Of a stretch of DNA of 64,000 nucleotides, positions 17,895-27,069 are shown piece after piece. The notes below the pieces were generated by a model that saw nothing but the letters and a program-made list of their open reading frames with translations, was not told the DNA's origin and did no database searches. The translations under genes and the position numbers were made by a program. The DNA comes from a bacterium (GTDB lineage Bacteria > Babelota > Babeliae > Babelales > Vermiphilaceae). The stretch's first letter is position 1, and each line of letters opens with the position of its first letter. The DNA lies in contig CP064961.1 in assembly GCA_016699125.1 (NCBI GenBank), positions 372,001 through 436,000 on the forward strand, read 5' to 3'.

Positions 17895-19412
17895 ATGAGT
17901 GGTAAAGGTTGCGGCTATTTTAAAGCGGTTTTGTTTTTTTTCGCATTTTCCATTGCACAGGTTTGGGCTGGAGAAACGAATGAGTTTGTTTTTGTAAGAA
18001 GTGTACTTAATACTGACTTTTTTAAACAGGCTGATCAGATCAAACAGTTTTTGGTGAATGAGGTTCTAAAGCTAAAAACATATCATATATTAACAAAAAA
18101 AGGACAACTGTTTGAATCAATAGGTGCTTTAACGGCAGGCAGCGACAATAAGATTATGGCGGCCCATGATTTTGCATCTGATCATGATAAAAAAATGCTT
18201 CACATAGGGGTTGAAGGAACAGCTGTATATCTCAGTAGTAATAATCAATTAGTAAGCGGTAATAATGTCTTTTCCTCGCCTATCTGTACCTCAACCCCGT
18301 ACAAGCTGGAAAGCCTATCTGTTAAAAAAAACAGTAAAAAAAACAGTGAAAAAAATAGGAATGAGACAGCGTATATTGTTGCAAGTAGTTGGCCAAATAT
18401 TCATTTTGTGTCTTTAGATTCTATAAAGGGTGGGTGGTCGCGTCTACAAAAAACATTTCCAAGATGGTTCAAAAGAACTAATCCTGAGGAAAAATTAGCA
18501 AAATGCACATTAAAAAATGCATACCTTTTGGACGTTGGTCAAGAAGGTGAAGATCAATACATTATTTATGCTCATGTTGTAAAAGAAACCCAACAGGCTC
18601 GTGCTGACGGTCCTCGAAAGGCGCGTGCTAAGGATTTTATTTCTCGCTTTCGAAACATTAGAACCGAGTATCCTACCTTCACCATAAAAAAATGGACGAT
18701 TACAAAGGATCAGACTTTTGAAAATATTATTGCATTTGTTGAATCAGAAAATCAAACGGCGATTCCAAAAAAAATATCCGGGAGAGTCACTGTAACTATT
18801 GAAGGTAAAGAACAAGCTGAAGACCAGCAACTGCAAATACCAAATGCAGTGCCTACAACTTTGTGCACCTTTCAAAACGTACCGGTTGACGGATCACATG
18901 TTCCATTCATAATCGATTATCGCAATGATAAGCAATGGGCTGTCGTGCGTAAAAAGAAAGATGGGTATTATTTACATACAAGTGCCAAATCTGGTGAAAA
19001 AGCTATTGCTCAAAATGATGACGAGGAAAAATATGTAGAAGAACCTCCAAAAAAATTAAGCTTTAGTAATAGTAATGGCAAAAAATCTTTGCGACCAACT
19101 CTCCTTGCGGTGCATGCTAAAAGCGATGGTAGGGTTACTTTTTATTGCAAAGAAGGGAAGGGTGAGCTGGATGGTCTTGCTGTCAACTTAGAGCCGTATG
19201 CTTTAGATAGTGAAGATGTTGATCGAAAAAAAACATTTGTCGGCTGCTTTACCGATCAAAAGCACATCTATCTGCTGTTTGTTGAAAGGTTTAAAAGCAT
19301 TTGGGATAATGCGATGAACGGAATACAAAAGTTTATTGTGCGGGTAGTTCCCAAAGATGAAGCAGTGGAACCAAAAGCAGGCCTAGGTGAACCAATTGTT
19401 GTCGAAAAATAA
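17895..19412 (+). CDS. Secreted protein of unknown function (intact copy 2)
   Basis: About 505 residues from ATG 17895 (the frame is open to a TTG at 17877, but the AAAAGGGA ribosome site fits the ATG). A signal peptide spans about 1-25, so export is likely. No known domain is recognised. Segments almost identical to the broken paralogue at 15763-17201 alternate with divergent ones. A Lys/Asn/Ser-rich insertion (VKKNSKKNSEKNRNE) and an Arg/Ala-rich one (ARADGPRKARAKD) occur only here. The second half repeats GKKSLRPTLLAVHAKSDG and FVGCFTDQKHIYLLFVE of copy 1. The pattern suggests a surface or effector protein with variable loops; this is inference. Confidence 0.75.
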   Translation: MSGKGCGYFKAVLFFFAFSIAQVWAGETNEFVFVRSVLNTDFFKQADQIKQFLVNEVLKLKTYHILTKKGQLFESIGALTAGSDNKIMAAHDFASDHDKKMLHIGVEGTAVYLSSNNQLVSGNNVFSSPICTSTPYKLESLSVKKNSKKNSEKNRNETAYIVASSWPNIHFVSLDSIKGGWSRLQKTFPRWFKRTNPEEKLAKCTLKNAYLLDVGQEGEDQYIIYAHVVKETQQARADGPRKARAKDFISRFRNIRTEYPTFTIKKWTITKDQTFENIIAFVESENQTAIPKKISGRVTVTIEGKEQAEDQQLQIPNAVPTTLCTFQNVPVDGSHVPFIIDYRNDKQWAVVRKKKDGYYLHTSAKSGEKAIAQNDDEEKYVEEPPKKLSFSNSNGKKSLRPTLLAVHAKSDGRVTFYCKEGKGELDGLAVNLEPYALDSEDVDRKKTFVGCFTDQKHIYLLFVERFKSIWDNAMNGIQKFIVRVVPKDEAVEPKAGLGEPIVVEK

Positions 19413-19489
19413 AAATTCGACAACAGCTACTCAAGTGAGCATCTATAATAGAAAGAGTATATGTAATTCATAAAAATCAGTCGAAGCTT

Positions 19490-20233
19490 TCAATGTTTGA
19501 GGGCTTCGACCTCTTGCGAACTCAAAAATCGCCAGGTGCCCGGTCTGGTTCCCGCTTTTTCAATTCCTGCAAACGCAACGCGATCAAGTTTTTTGACCGT
19601 GTATCCAAAATATTCAAACAGGCGTCTGATTACACGATTTTTTCCGCTATGCAGTTCAACTAACAGGTCGCTTTTTGTTTTTAAATACCCGATATAATCA
19701 AGATTAAGCATGCCATCTTCAAGTTTTACGCCATGTTTTATCTCCATGAGATCTTCATGTTTTAATGGGTGGTCCAAGCTCACATGATACACTTTTGGTA
19801 CTTCAAACTGTGGGTGTGAAAGTCGCTGTGCTAAGTTTCCATCATTGGTCATTAACAAAACTCCCGTTGTATTGCGATCAAGTCGGCCTACGGGAAATAA
19901 CCGTTCTTTGAAAAATGGTTTGAAAATATCGGCCACGCAGTGTCGGCCCTTTTCATCGGACAATGTTGAGATGCAGTCTTTCGGTTTGTTAAGTAAAATG
20001 TAAATAACACGGTCTTTTTTGCCAATCGGAACACCTTTGACCAGGACTTTGTCATTCGGTTTTACGCGATAGGAAGGATCGATAGTACACATTTCGTTGA
20101 TCCAGACTTGTCCTGATTTTATATGAATAACGGCCGTTCTTCGTGAGCAAAAACCGCTTTGACTGATGTATTTGGTTAAACAAGGCAGAGTAAGGTCGGT
20201 CTGGATTTTTTCTTTTTGTAATAGCTGTTTCAT
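19490..20233 (-). CDS. rluB: Ribosomal large-subunit pseudouridine synthase, RsuA/RluB family
   Basis: Isomerises a uridine in rRNA to pseudouridine. 247 residues. An N-terminal S4 RNA-binding domain (about 16-65, SQSGFCSRRTAV...GQVWINE) is followed by the catalytic domain: LLNKPKDCISTLSD, then the signature GRLDRNTTGVLLMTNDG with catalytic Asp119, and the C-terminal SGKNRVIRRLFEYFGY. RsuA, RluB, RluE and RluF share this layout. The presence of S4 and the LLNKPKG-like motif favour RluB, but exact site specificity cannot be fixed. It diverges from radA across a short AT-rich interval. Confidence 0.9.
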   Translation of the reverse strand: MKQLLQKEKIQTDLTLPCLTKYISQSGFCSRRTAVIHIKSGQVWINEMCTIDPSYRVKPNDKVLVKGVPIGKKDRVIYILLNKPKDCISTLSDEKGRHCVADIFKPFFKERLFPVGRLDRNTTGVLLMTNDGNLAQRLSHPQFEVPKVYHVSLDHPLKHEDLMEIKHGVKLEDGMLNLDYIGYLKTKSDLLVELHSGKNRVIRRLFEYFGYTVKKLDRVAFAGIEKAGTRPGTWRFLSSQEVEALKH

Positions 20234-20327
20234 AAGGTACTATGCTCTATCAAAATATAAATATATACGCTATAGTTTCATATAATACCATAGTTTGCTT
20301 TTTAAAGTAATAAAAAATCGATTTTTT

Positions 20328-21677
20328 ATGTCCAAACAAAATAAATCATTTGTATGTTATAACTGCAATTATATTGCTCCAAAATGGTTGGGAAAATGTC
20401 CAGAATGTGATCAATGGGGCACGCTTGAGCTGTCCATTACGTCGACTGGTGTTTCAAGTTCAAAAACAGTTAGTTCGGCAGCTAAGGCTGCTCCACTTCT
20501 GTTTGACCAGATTGATGCAATGGAAAACGAACGAATTGTGACCGGCATTGGTGAATGGGATCGTGTGGTTGGAGGTGGATTGATGGTGCATTCGCTTGTC
20601 GTTTTGACGGGTGATCCTGGCATTGGAAAGTCGACTTTGCTGCTTGCAATCGCTCACAAAATTCAGCAGCAGTACACCGTTTTATATGTTGCAACTGAAG
20701 AGTCGCTTGCGCAGGTAAAGGAGCGTGCGGTTCGTCTGAAACTGCATTTTGGATCGCAGGCATCGTTTTCAGATGGCGCGCAACTTGAATCGATCATTGA
20801 GCTTGCACAGACAACAAAACCGGATGTCTTGATTATCGACTCGATTCAAAACTGTTACATTGAAGGGGCTGCGTCGTTACCTGGAAGCATTGGGCAGCTG
20901 AAAGAGGCAACATTTCGGCTCATGCGACTTGCAAAAGAGGACAAGATTACGGTCATTTTAACGGGGCACATCAACAAAGAAGGATTGATTGCAGGGCCAA
21001 AAACCATGGAACACATGGTTGATGCGGTATTTTATCTGCAGGGTGATGAGCGGTGGCAGACACGGGTTTTGCGTTCAGTCAAAAATCGGTTTGGCACGGT
21101 CAATGAGCTTGGTTTTTTTGAGATGACCGCCCAGGGCCTTGAACAGGTCAACAATATTAATCAGCATTTAATGAGTGAACTGACGCCTGCAGCAGGATCG
21201 GCACTGGTGGCAATTATTGAAGGTAGTAAGCCGCTGCTGCTTGAATTGCAAGCATTGACGGTTGCGAGCAAACTGAATATGCCACAACGTGTCATTTCTG
21301 GGATTGATCAAAAACAGGTGATGCTCATTGCAGCAATTTTAGAAAAATATTTAAAAGTAAAATTGAGTATGCAAGATATTTTTTTCAAGGTAACCACTCA
21401 TTTAAAAACGAAGGCCCATGGAACAGATCTCGGCATTGCCTTGGCCTTATTGTCTACCTATTTTCAACAGCCTTTGCCTGAAAAATCGATCGCAATTGGA
21501 GAGATTAGTTTGACAGGCAATATCAAACCAGCAAATCAGGTTACGCTTTTGATCAAAGAGGCTGAAACGTTTGGGGTCTTAAACTTTTTAATCGCAAAAA
21601 ATCAGAAAATGCCAAGCATGAAATCGAATGTTATCGAGTTTTCTACTGTCTATCAACTCCTCGAGCTTTTTAGATGA
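20328..21677 (+). CDS. radA: DNA repair protein RadA (Sms)
   Basis: RecA-like branch-migration ATPase/helicase used in recombinational repair. I use ATG 20328 (449 residues) because the N-terminus then begins directly with the zinc finger CxxC...CxxC (Cys10, 13, 24, 27) as in the family; an upstream TTG adds only a leader. Walker A GDPGIGKS is at 95-102, the RadA-specific KNRFG motif lies within VKNRFGTVNELGFFEM, and the C-terminal Lon-protease-like domain is present (GTDLGIALALLSTYF). Complete and of normal size. An AT-rich region with TATAAT at 20281-20286 lies upstream and may be the -10 element. Confidence 0.95.
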   Translation: MSKQNKSFVCYNCNYIAPKWLGKCPECDQWGTLELSITSTGVSSSKTVSSAAKAAPLLFDQIDAMENERIVTGIGEWDRVVGGGLMVHSLVVLTGDPGIGKSTLLLAIAHKIQQQYTVLYVATEESLAQVKERAVRLKLHFGSQASFSDGAQLESIIELAQTTKPDVLIIDSIQNCYIEGAASLPGSIGQLKEATFRLMRLAKEDKITVILTGHINKEGLIAGPKTMEHMVDAVFYLQGDERWQTRVLRSVKNRFGTVNELGFFEMTAQGLEQVNNINQHLMSELTPAAGSALVAIIEGSKPLLLELQALTVASKLNMPQRVISGIDQKQVMLIAAILEKYLKVKLSMQDIFFKVTTHLKTKAHGTDLGIALALLSTYFQQPLPEKSIAIGEISLTGNIKPANQVTLLIKEAETFGVLNFLIAKNQKMPSMKSNVIEFSTVYQLLELFR

Positions 21678-21782
21678 GTGCATAAGTCTCACATTTTTCA
21701 CCAAAAAATAGGGCATGTAATTTGCTTAAAAATTTCCCTTCTGTTACAGTAAAAATACAAGTTTATGTTTTGAAAGGTTTTT

Positions 21783-22787
21783 ATGGGTTTTAGACAAAGG
21801 CTTTTTTTAATTTTAATTTCAATTGCACTATCGTTTGCGTGTTTATTTGTTACAATTCGATATATGCCACAGGTGTTTTCAACAGTTACTGTTTCCATTA
21901 CTACGAATAAAGCTGATATTGAAAAAGCAAGTCAACAGAAATGTGAAGGCTTTGGTTTGGAGCCGTTTGAAAGATCGGTAACCTATTTTGCTTCAAATGA
22001 GTTTTTGCAATGCTTTGTTGAGTTGGAAGGCGGCGGAAAAGCTGCATTTGATAAGATGATTCAGGACAATGATTTTCAACCGTATATGTGGCATACCAGA
22101 TTTTTTACTCCTTTAAAAATTGAGGAAGCACATTTTTATTTTACGCCGCAAGGTGAATTTTATGGATTGAGGCGTGCATTACCTGAAACGTATGCCGGTA
22201 CCAATTGTACTGAAAATGAGGCATTACAAAAGGTACAGGCCTTTGTGAATACAGAGAACATAGATCTTGCTGGTTATGCTTTGGTTGAACAGACTTTTAC
22301 CACGATGCCATCAAAACGAATTGATCGTTCATTTGTGTATGAAAGAAAAGATAGAAGCTTAGGTGATGGCAAATACAGAATTCGCTTTGTTGTTGCAGGC
22401 AACGAAGTTGCAGTGTATGAACGTTTTATTAAAATTCCTGAGGCGTTTGAAAGGCGCTATGCACATATGCGTTCGTATAATGGCCTTTTGGCAACGTTTG
22501 CTAATTTTTTGATGTTTTTACTCTATATTTTATGTGCAATAGGTGGTAGTATGCTACTGTTTTCACGACTATCATGGTTGAAGTGGAGACAAGCTCTTTC
22601 CTTTGGGTTTGTCATTGCAGCACTCTGTTTTTTGGTAGAGTTAAATGGAATCAATTTGTGGTGGTTGGGTTACCAAACATTGCATAGTCCACAATACTTT
22701 TTATTGCAAAATGGCTTAATAAAAATCTGGTCTTTCATTTTTAATTTCTGTTTTTTTCAACAGTTATTGCATGTGCTGAAGGCTTGA
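21783..22787 (+). CDS. N-terminal part of a CPBP-type membrane protein, cut by a frameshift
   Basis: 334 codons: a membrane segment at about 7-25, an extracytoplasmic domain of about 200 residues (for example YFTPQGEFYGLRRALPETYA), then at least two more membrane segments. The frame ends in LLHVLKA and a stop. The T7 run at 22751-22757 looks like a lost base: with T8 the sequence reads FFSTVIACAEGLSRMAFCHH and continues straight into the protease domain encoded from 22784. The gene was therefore almost certainly one reading frame of about 575 codons (21783-23506). The next gene is a full-length relative. The extracytoplasmic domain is of unknown function. Confidence 0.7.
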   Translation: MGFRQRLFLILISIALSFACLFVTIRYMPQVFSTVTVSITTNKADIEKASQQKCEGFGLEPFERSVTYFASNEFLQCFVELEGGGKAAFDKMIQDNDFQPYMWHTRFFTPLKIEEAHFYFTPQGEFYGLRRALPETYAGTNCTENEALQKVQAFVNTENIDLAGYALVEQTFTTMPSKRIDRSFVYERKDRSLGDGKYRIRFVVAGNEVAVYERFIKIPEAFERRYAHMRSYNGLLATFANFLMFLLYILCAIGGSMLLFSRLSWLKWRQALSFGFVIAALCFLVELNGINLWWLGYQTLHSPQYFLLQNGLIKIWSFIFNFCFFQQLLHVLKA

Positions 22788-23506
22788 GTCGCATGGCATT
22801 TTGTCACCATCCATACCTTTTTTCTTCTTGGGCACCGGGCATCGCAAACTCCGACAGTATTTTTTTTCGAACCATCCTTGGCTATGTATTTGCCTGTTTT
22901 GCTACAGCCTTAGTTATAGCTACTTATTTTTTTACTACACAATATTATGGCTGGTGGACTCCTTCAGAAGTACTTTTTAATCCAAATATTTTAGCAGTGT
23001 ATATTCCTGCATTAAACCCAATCGCAATCTCTTTGCAAGCGGGAGTGGTTGAAGAGTGCCTGTTTCGTGCAGTTCCTCTTGCTTGCGCAGCATTACTTGG
23101 AAGATATCTCAAACAAGAAAAGCTGTTCTTATGTATTGCACTCTTTGTTCAAGCGGCCGTTTTTGGTGGAGCGCATGCGCTTTATCCAACGCAACCGTTT
23201 TATGGACGTTTACTTGAACTTATGGTTCCTTCTTTAATATGGGGGCTTTTGTATATTCGGTATGGTTTGATACCAGGTATTATTGCTCATGTGATGTATG
23301 ATCTTTTTTGGTTTTCAATGCCGCTATTTATTTCAAAAGCAGAGGGAATATGGATACAACAGTTACTTGTTCTATGTGCTGGCTTTATTCCGCTTATTGT
23401 CATTTTGTATCGCTTTTTAAAACAAGGGGTATGGCAGATATCGATAGAAACTGCTTTAAATAAGGAGTTGCAGGTTGCAGATACTATTCACGCTAAAAAT
23501 GATTAA
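22784..23506 (+). CDS. CPBP (CAAX-like) intramembrane metalloprotease domain, second part of split gene
   Basis: 240 codons in the -1 frame relative to the upstream piece, overlapping its stop by 4 bases; if translated alone the start would be TTG 22784 or ATG 22793. It contains the three CPBP motifs in membrane helices: EECLFR (90-95), FGGAHAL and HVMYD, which provide the glutamates and histidines of Rce1-type proteases. CPBP enzymes cleave membrane or prenylated substrates, or process peptides; the substrate here is unknown. The active-site residues are kept, so the domain may still be made through slippage at the T7 run or by re-initiation. Confidence 0.75.
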   Translation: MSRMAFCHHPYLFSSWAPGIANSDSIFFRTILGYVFACFATALVIATYFFTTQYYGWWTPSEVLFNPNILAVYIPALNPIAISLQAGVVEECLFRAVPLACAALLGRYLKQEKLFLCIALFVQAAVFGGAHALYPTQPFYGRLLELMVPSLIWGLLYIRYGLIPGIIAHVMYDLFWFSMPLFISKAEGIWIQQLLVLCAGFIPLIVILYRFLKQGVWQISIETALNKELQVADTIHAKND

Positions 23507-23532
23507 TAAAAAAATTTATAAGGACACTTATT

Positions 23533-25155
23533 ATGAATTATACTGAAATGAATCGAAATTCTACTGCTTTTGTCTGTGGTGCGATTATAGTACTCATCTG
23601 TATATTACTTGGTTCGTTTCGACGTGGCATGCACCTTGATATTGCTCGAACTGAAGCAATCAAACAGGCAGGCCTGCTTGATCAGAAACATAACAATTAT
23701 GATTTTTTGACATTTACGTTTCCTAATAGTGATCTGTTACCCAATGACCTTACACATCGATTTGTTTGGCAAAAACATCGTCAACAGTATGATCAGCTAA
23801 CTGCTGACGGATATGTACAAGCGCCACACTGGGTGGTCCGCAAAGCAACTTTTGAAGGAGATGTTGCAACGCGTGGTTCTGAATCGCATATTCATTTAAA
23901 AAATGATGGCAGTTTACATCACAAACAGTACATTGTTCCGCAAAATTTAGCTGGAAAGTCATTATCCGAAATGGATGCTGAAAAAATTGTGTATGCAGCA
24001 CTATTGAAAGAATGCGGCTTTGAAAAAACTGATGTAACCAAATTATCAGCAGTACCTTCACAGCAGCCAGCTCGCATCGATTGGCAGTTTGATTTTCAGG
24101 TTTTAAAAGGTACTCAATTATCAGAAGGCCAACTGCGTGTGGTAGTTCTGATTGCCGGTGAAGAGGTGACACTTGTTCGTAAATATATACATGTTCCAGA
24201 AGATTGGCAGCGGGCAGAGTTTGCAAAAATCAGTATGGTATCACTTTTAAAATCATTAGCCTTTTTTTTGTGGCTGCTTTTGATACTGTTGTGTAGCTTT
24301 TTTGCTGGTGGTGGCATTAGATTGCATGAAATGCCTATCAGAAAAATTTTATTGCTTGCATGTATACTATTGTGTATTGCGGTTATTAATGCAGTAAATT
24401 TATGGCCATTTGTCTTTGCTTCATTTAGTACTGCAGTTGACTGGCATATACAGTTGGCGACCTCTGTGCCGATGCAGATGATAGGTCTATTAGTAACTGT
24501 TTTACCATTAGTGTTCACATTTTTTATTCTTATCAAAAATCGATTTTCTGAAGATAACGGACGTCTTGCTTATCATGAACGACTCTTTGCATTTTTAGCC
24601 GGTTCTTTTGTTGGATTGTTATTTTTTGTGGTAAGACATCTACTCATGATTGTATTGCCAGCTTTTGATACGTTTATTCAGCATGATACATTTCTTTATG
24701 CCAACGCCTATATTCCACAGTTTTTACTTGTTGGTTTATCGATTATAGGCCTTTTTAGATATGCGGTATCTGCATTTATGTTTAAATATATGTTTGATTG
24801 GATTGGTAAATTTAATATTTTTTTACAGCTGTTTTGTGGTATTTTTGTCTGTATGTTTATTGTGCTTGGTTGGAGTACAACAGAATTTGAATATATTCCA
24901 ACGTTTGTAAGTCTCTTTTTGATAAGCTTGGCAATAATAGTGAATGGGAAAAAACCGCATCTTTTGCTTGCGCCTCATATGTTTGGTACGCAATACTTTT
25001 TTGCATATGTTGCAGGAGTATATGGACTTTTGTTCTGTTTTATACCAATGTTGAAAAATCATTTTCCAGGTGCATGGATAGGATACTTAGTTGGATTAAT
25101 AATGGTGCTTTTGATTGGGTTATTGTTTCCGATTGAAAGGGAAGCTGCAAACTAA
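23533..25155 (+). CDS. Multi-pass membrane protein, CPBP-like paralogue lacking catalytic motifs
   Basis: 540 residues following the split CPBP gene by 26 bases, with the same architecture: an N-terminal membrane segment (about 12-30), an extracytoplasmic domain (about 40-230, with GEEVTLVRKYIHVPEDWQRA comparable to GNEVAVYERFIKIPEAFERR in the neighbour), then 8 or more hydrophobic helices. The EExxxR and HxxxD/N motifs of CPBP proteases are not found in the corresponding region (GLSIIGLFRYAVSAFMFKYM). It is therefore probably a non-proteolytic relative of the neighbour, perhaps a partner or regulator. Its stop overlaps the stop of the convergent minus-strand gene. Confidence 0.7.
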   Translation: MNYTEMNRNSTAFVCGAIIVLICILLGSFRRGMHLDIARTEAIKQAGLLDQKHNNYDFLTFTFPNSDLLPNDLTHRFVWQKHRQQYDQLTADGYVQAPHWVVRKATFEGDVATRGSESHIHLKNDGSLHHKQYIVPQNLAGKSLSEMDAEKIVYAALLKECGFEKTDVTKLSAVPSQQPARIDWQFDFQVLKGTQLSEGQLRVVVLIAGEEVTLVRKYIHVPEDWQRAEFAKISMVSLLKSLAFFLWLLLILLCSFFAGGGIRLHEMPIRKILLLACILLCIAVINAVNLWPFVFASFSTAVDWHIQLATSVPMQMIGLLVTVLPLVFTFFILIKNRFSEDNGRLAYHERLFAFLAGSFVGLLFFVVRHLLMIVLPAFDTFIQHDTFLYANAYIPQFLLVGLSIIGLFRYAVSAFMFKYMFDWIGKFNIFLQLFCGIFVCMFIVLGWSTTEFEYIPTFVSLFLISLAIIVNGKKPHLLLAPHMFGTQYFFAYVAGVYGLLFCFIPMLKNHFPGAWIGYLVGLIMVLLIGLLFPIEREAAN

Positions 25156-25877
25156 TCTTTTTTCAATTTTCTCTTTCTGAGAAGGTATTTTACGTAATTT
25201 AGTTGTGCTATTTTATTATTCACGCCAACTGTCCAGTTGGCGTGATGCATTTTGGGATTGTTTGGTATAACCATAGAATTATAAGGATTCCACCGTTTGC
25301 CAGAAAAGGTACCTCCACCAAAATAGGTATCTGGTAAATAGGTCCAGGCAAGCTCGTAGGGGTTTTTGCAGCTGATTAAACAGTGGTTGAGTGCTGCCTG
25401 GTCACTGTATTCTTGCTTATTTTCCATCGTATTCAAAACGTCTTGCCAGAGTTGTAACGTTTTTTCATTGCAGCGACAGGCAAAAAAACCTGAACAGATT
25501 GACCCTGTCGGATCATCTTTTTGAATGACCAGATCATATGCGGTAAGTAGCTCCTTTATTTCAGCTGAGACGGGAGTAAAAAACTGAATATCAACATCAG
25601 AATAGATAAAAATCCCATTCCACTGCTGTTTTATTGCATCAATGATCATTTTCACTTTTTGCTTTGTTGTGTCTTTCCAGCCTACGTCTTTAAATGCAGT
25701 AGATCTACATGTCTGTTCATTCTGATACAGATGGAGATCAAAATTATCTTTTAAGGAGGGTAAAAAATAGTTTCGCAGCATAATCTCGTGTGATGGTGTG
25801 TAGATTGCATAGAGCGGTACCTTTGCATTAATGATTTGTGTTGTCAAAAGAACCGTTATTGCAATTATATTAATCAT
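25152..25877 (-). CDS. Secreted nucleotide-diphospho-sugar transferase-like protein
   Basis: 241 residues. A signal peptide is evident (about 1-18, INIIAITVLLTTQIINA). The rest follows the Nucleotid_trans (GT77-like) pattern: YSDVDIQFF carries the DxD metal/sugar-nucleotide motif, then GSICSGFFACR, a YSDQAALN block and a C-terminal HHANWTVG. It would transfer a sugar from a nucleotide donor to an unknown acceptor. It is the last gene of the minus-strand sugar cluster and overlaps the previous gene by 8 bases. Like its neighbours it carries an export leader, unexpected for an enzyme using cytoplasmic sugar nucleotides. Confidence 0.75.
   Translation of the reverse strand: MINIIAITVLLTTQIINAKVPLYAIYTPSHEIMLRNYFLPSLKDNFDLHLYQNEQTCRSTAFKDVGWKDTTKQKVKMIIDAIKQQWNGIFIYSDVDIQFFTPVSAEIKELLTAYDLVIQKDDPTGSICSGFFACRCNEKTLQLWQDVLNTMENKQEYSDQAALNHCLISCKNPYELAWTYLPDTYFGGGTFSGKRWNPYNSMVIPNNPKMHHANWTVGVNNKIAQLNYVKYLLRKRKLKKD
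25220..25245. other. 11-bp perfect hairpin inside the 3' end of a coding region
   Basis: Arms TCACGCCAACT (25220-25230) and AGTTGGCGTGA (25235-25245) with loop GTCC. It lies within the minus-strand transferase gene, 65 bases past the convergent plus-strand stop. It may help end transcription arriving on the plus strand, but there is no T run. Confidence 0.4.
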
Positions 25878-27069
25878 GGCTTGCTCTCTTTTTTTCTTTG
25901 ATCAATGTATCGAAAATATATTCCAATTTTGTGATCACTGATTCAATATCAAACTCATCTTCGATTTTTTTGCGGGCATTTTTTGTCATCTGTTTAACCG
26001 ATGTTTGATTTTCAAGTATCCATTCAATAGCATTTGTAATTGCTTCAACATTTTTTTCTTCAACCAAAATACCGCTCTGCATATGATCAATAAGTTCACT
26101 ATTTCCGGCATGATCAGTTGCAATTACGGGAAGTCCGACAGCCATCGCCTCCTTTAATGCATTCGGGATACCTTCTTGATCACCGTCTTGTGCAGTCACA
26201 GATGGAAGAACGAAAATATCTGATGTATTCAGTTCTTTGATAATATCTTCAGTTTTTGCCCACCCGTAAAAAATGACATTTTCTTCAATACCTAGCTCTT
26301 TGACCAAAGCTTTGAGGTACCTTTTGTATTCGAGGTGATTTGGTTGCGCTTCGCCAATGACGGTGCATCTGATATGCGGATAGGTCTGCTTTAAATGAGC
26401 AACTGCCTGAATCGTATATTCAAGGCCTTTTTTGGGAGCGATACGTGCAACTGAGATGAGATTCAAACGTTGATCAGGTTTGATGGCACGTTCTTTAAAG
26501 GTAAATTTTTTTGTTTCAATTGCGGAGTGATGAGTGATGATTTTTTCTGCAGGGCATCCAAGGCTTATTAATCTTTCCTTAAAAAAATCACATACTGGCA
26601 GAAAAAGATCCGCCTGTTTGAACAGGTCATCGTACATGTGTGGATTTTTATTTAAAATTCCACTGATATCATTGCCTCTAAAACATACAACAACACCACC
26701 TTTGAACTGCTTATTTTTGATTTGAGAAAGGAGCTTTGCTCCAAGGTCGCCAAACTGTATGTAAATAACATCAGTGTTGTGTAAATTTTGAATATTCGTG
26801 CCGTATTTTGTTTTTTTCAATAAATTGTATTTAGAAAAATCTGATTGAATTTTTTCATGATTATTTCTCTTTAATGCCTGAATTTTTATCTGGTGCCCTC
26901 GTTTGAGCAAGGTAATGATCTGGTTTTGTATAAATGTTTGAGATATATGTGGAAATCTTAAAGTCACAAATAATATACTCGATGATAGCATTGGAGTAGT
27001 AACAAAATAAAGTATAACAATAGTTAAACTGATTAATTTTCTACTGCTAATTCCATTAAGACTTCGCAT
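25870..27069 (-). CDS. GT4-family glycosyltransferase with N-terminal signal sequence
   Basis: 399 residues. The GT-B fold of the GT4 family is clear: the N-terminal Rossmann part begins at about residue 30 (SILFVTLRFPHISQTFIQNQ), the donor-side domain begins at ISVARIAPKKG, and the retaining-enzyme motif EGIPNALKEAMAVGLPVIAT contains the E-x7-E pair. Ordinary GT4 enzymes start directly at the first strand; here about 29 extra residues (KLISLTIVILYFVTTPMLS) form a signal peptide or anchor. The start overlaps the upstream GNT-I-like gene by 37 bases. Donor and acceptor are unknown. It is similar in design to the other GT4 gene at 29517-30668. Confidence 0.85.
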   Translation of the reverse strand: MRSLNGISSRKLISLTIVILYFVTTPMLSSSILFVTLRFPHISQTFIQNQIITLLKRGHQIKIQALKRNNHEKIQSDFSKYNLLKKTKYGTNIQNLHNTDVIYIQFGDLGAKLLSQIKNKQFKGGVVVCFRGNDISGILNKNPHMYDDLFKQADLFLPVCDFFKERLISLGCPAEKIITHHSAIETKKFTFKERAIKPDQRLNLISVARIAPKKGLEYTIQAVAHLKQTYPHIRCTVIGEAQPNHLEYKRYLKALVKELGIEENVIFYGWAKTEDIIKELNTSDIFVLPSVTAQDGDQEGIPNALKEAMAVGLPVIATDHAGNSELIDHMQSGILVEEKNVEAITNAIEWILENQTSVKQMTKNARKKIEDEFDIESVITKLEYIFDTLIKEKKRASHD

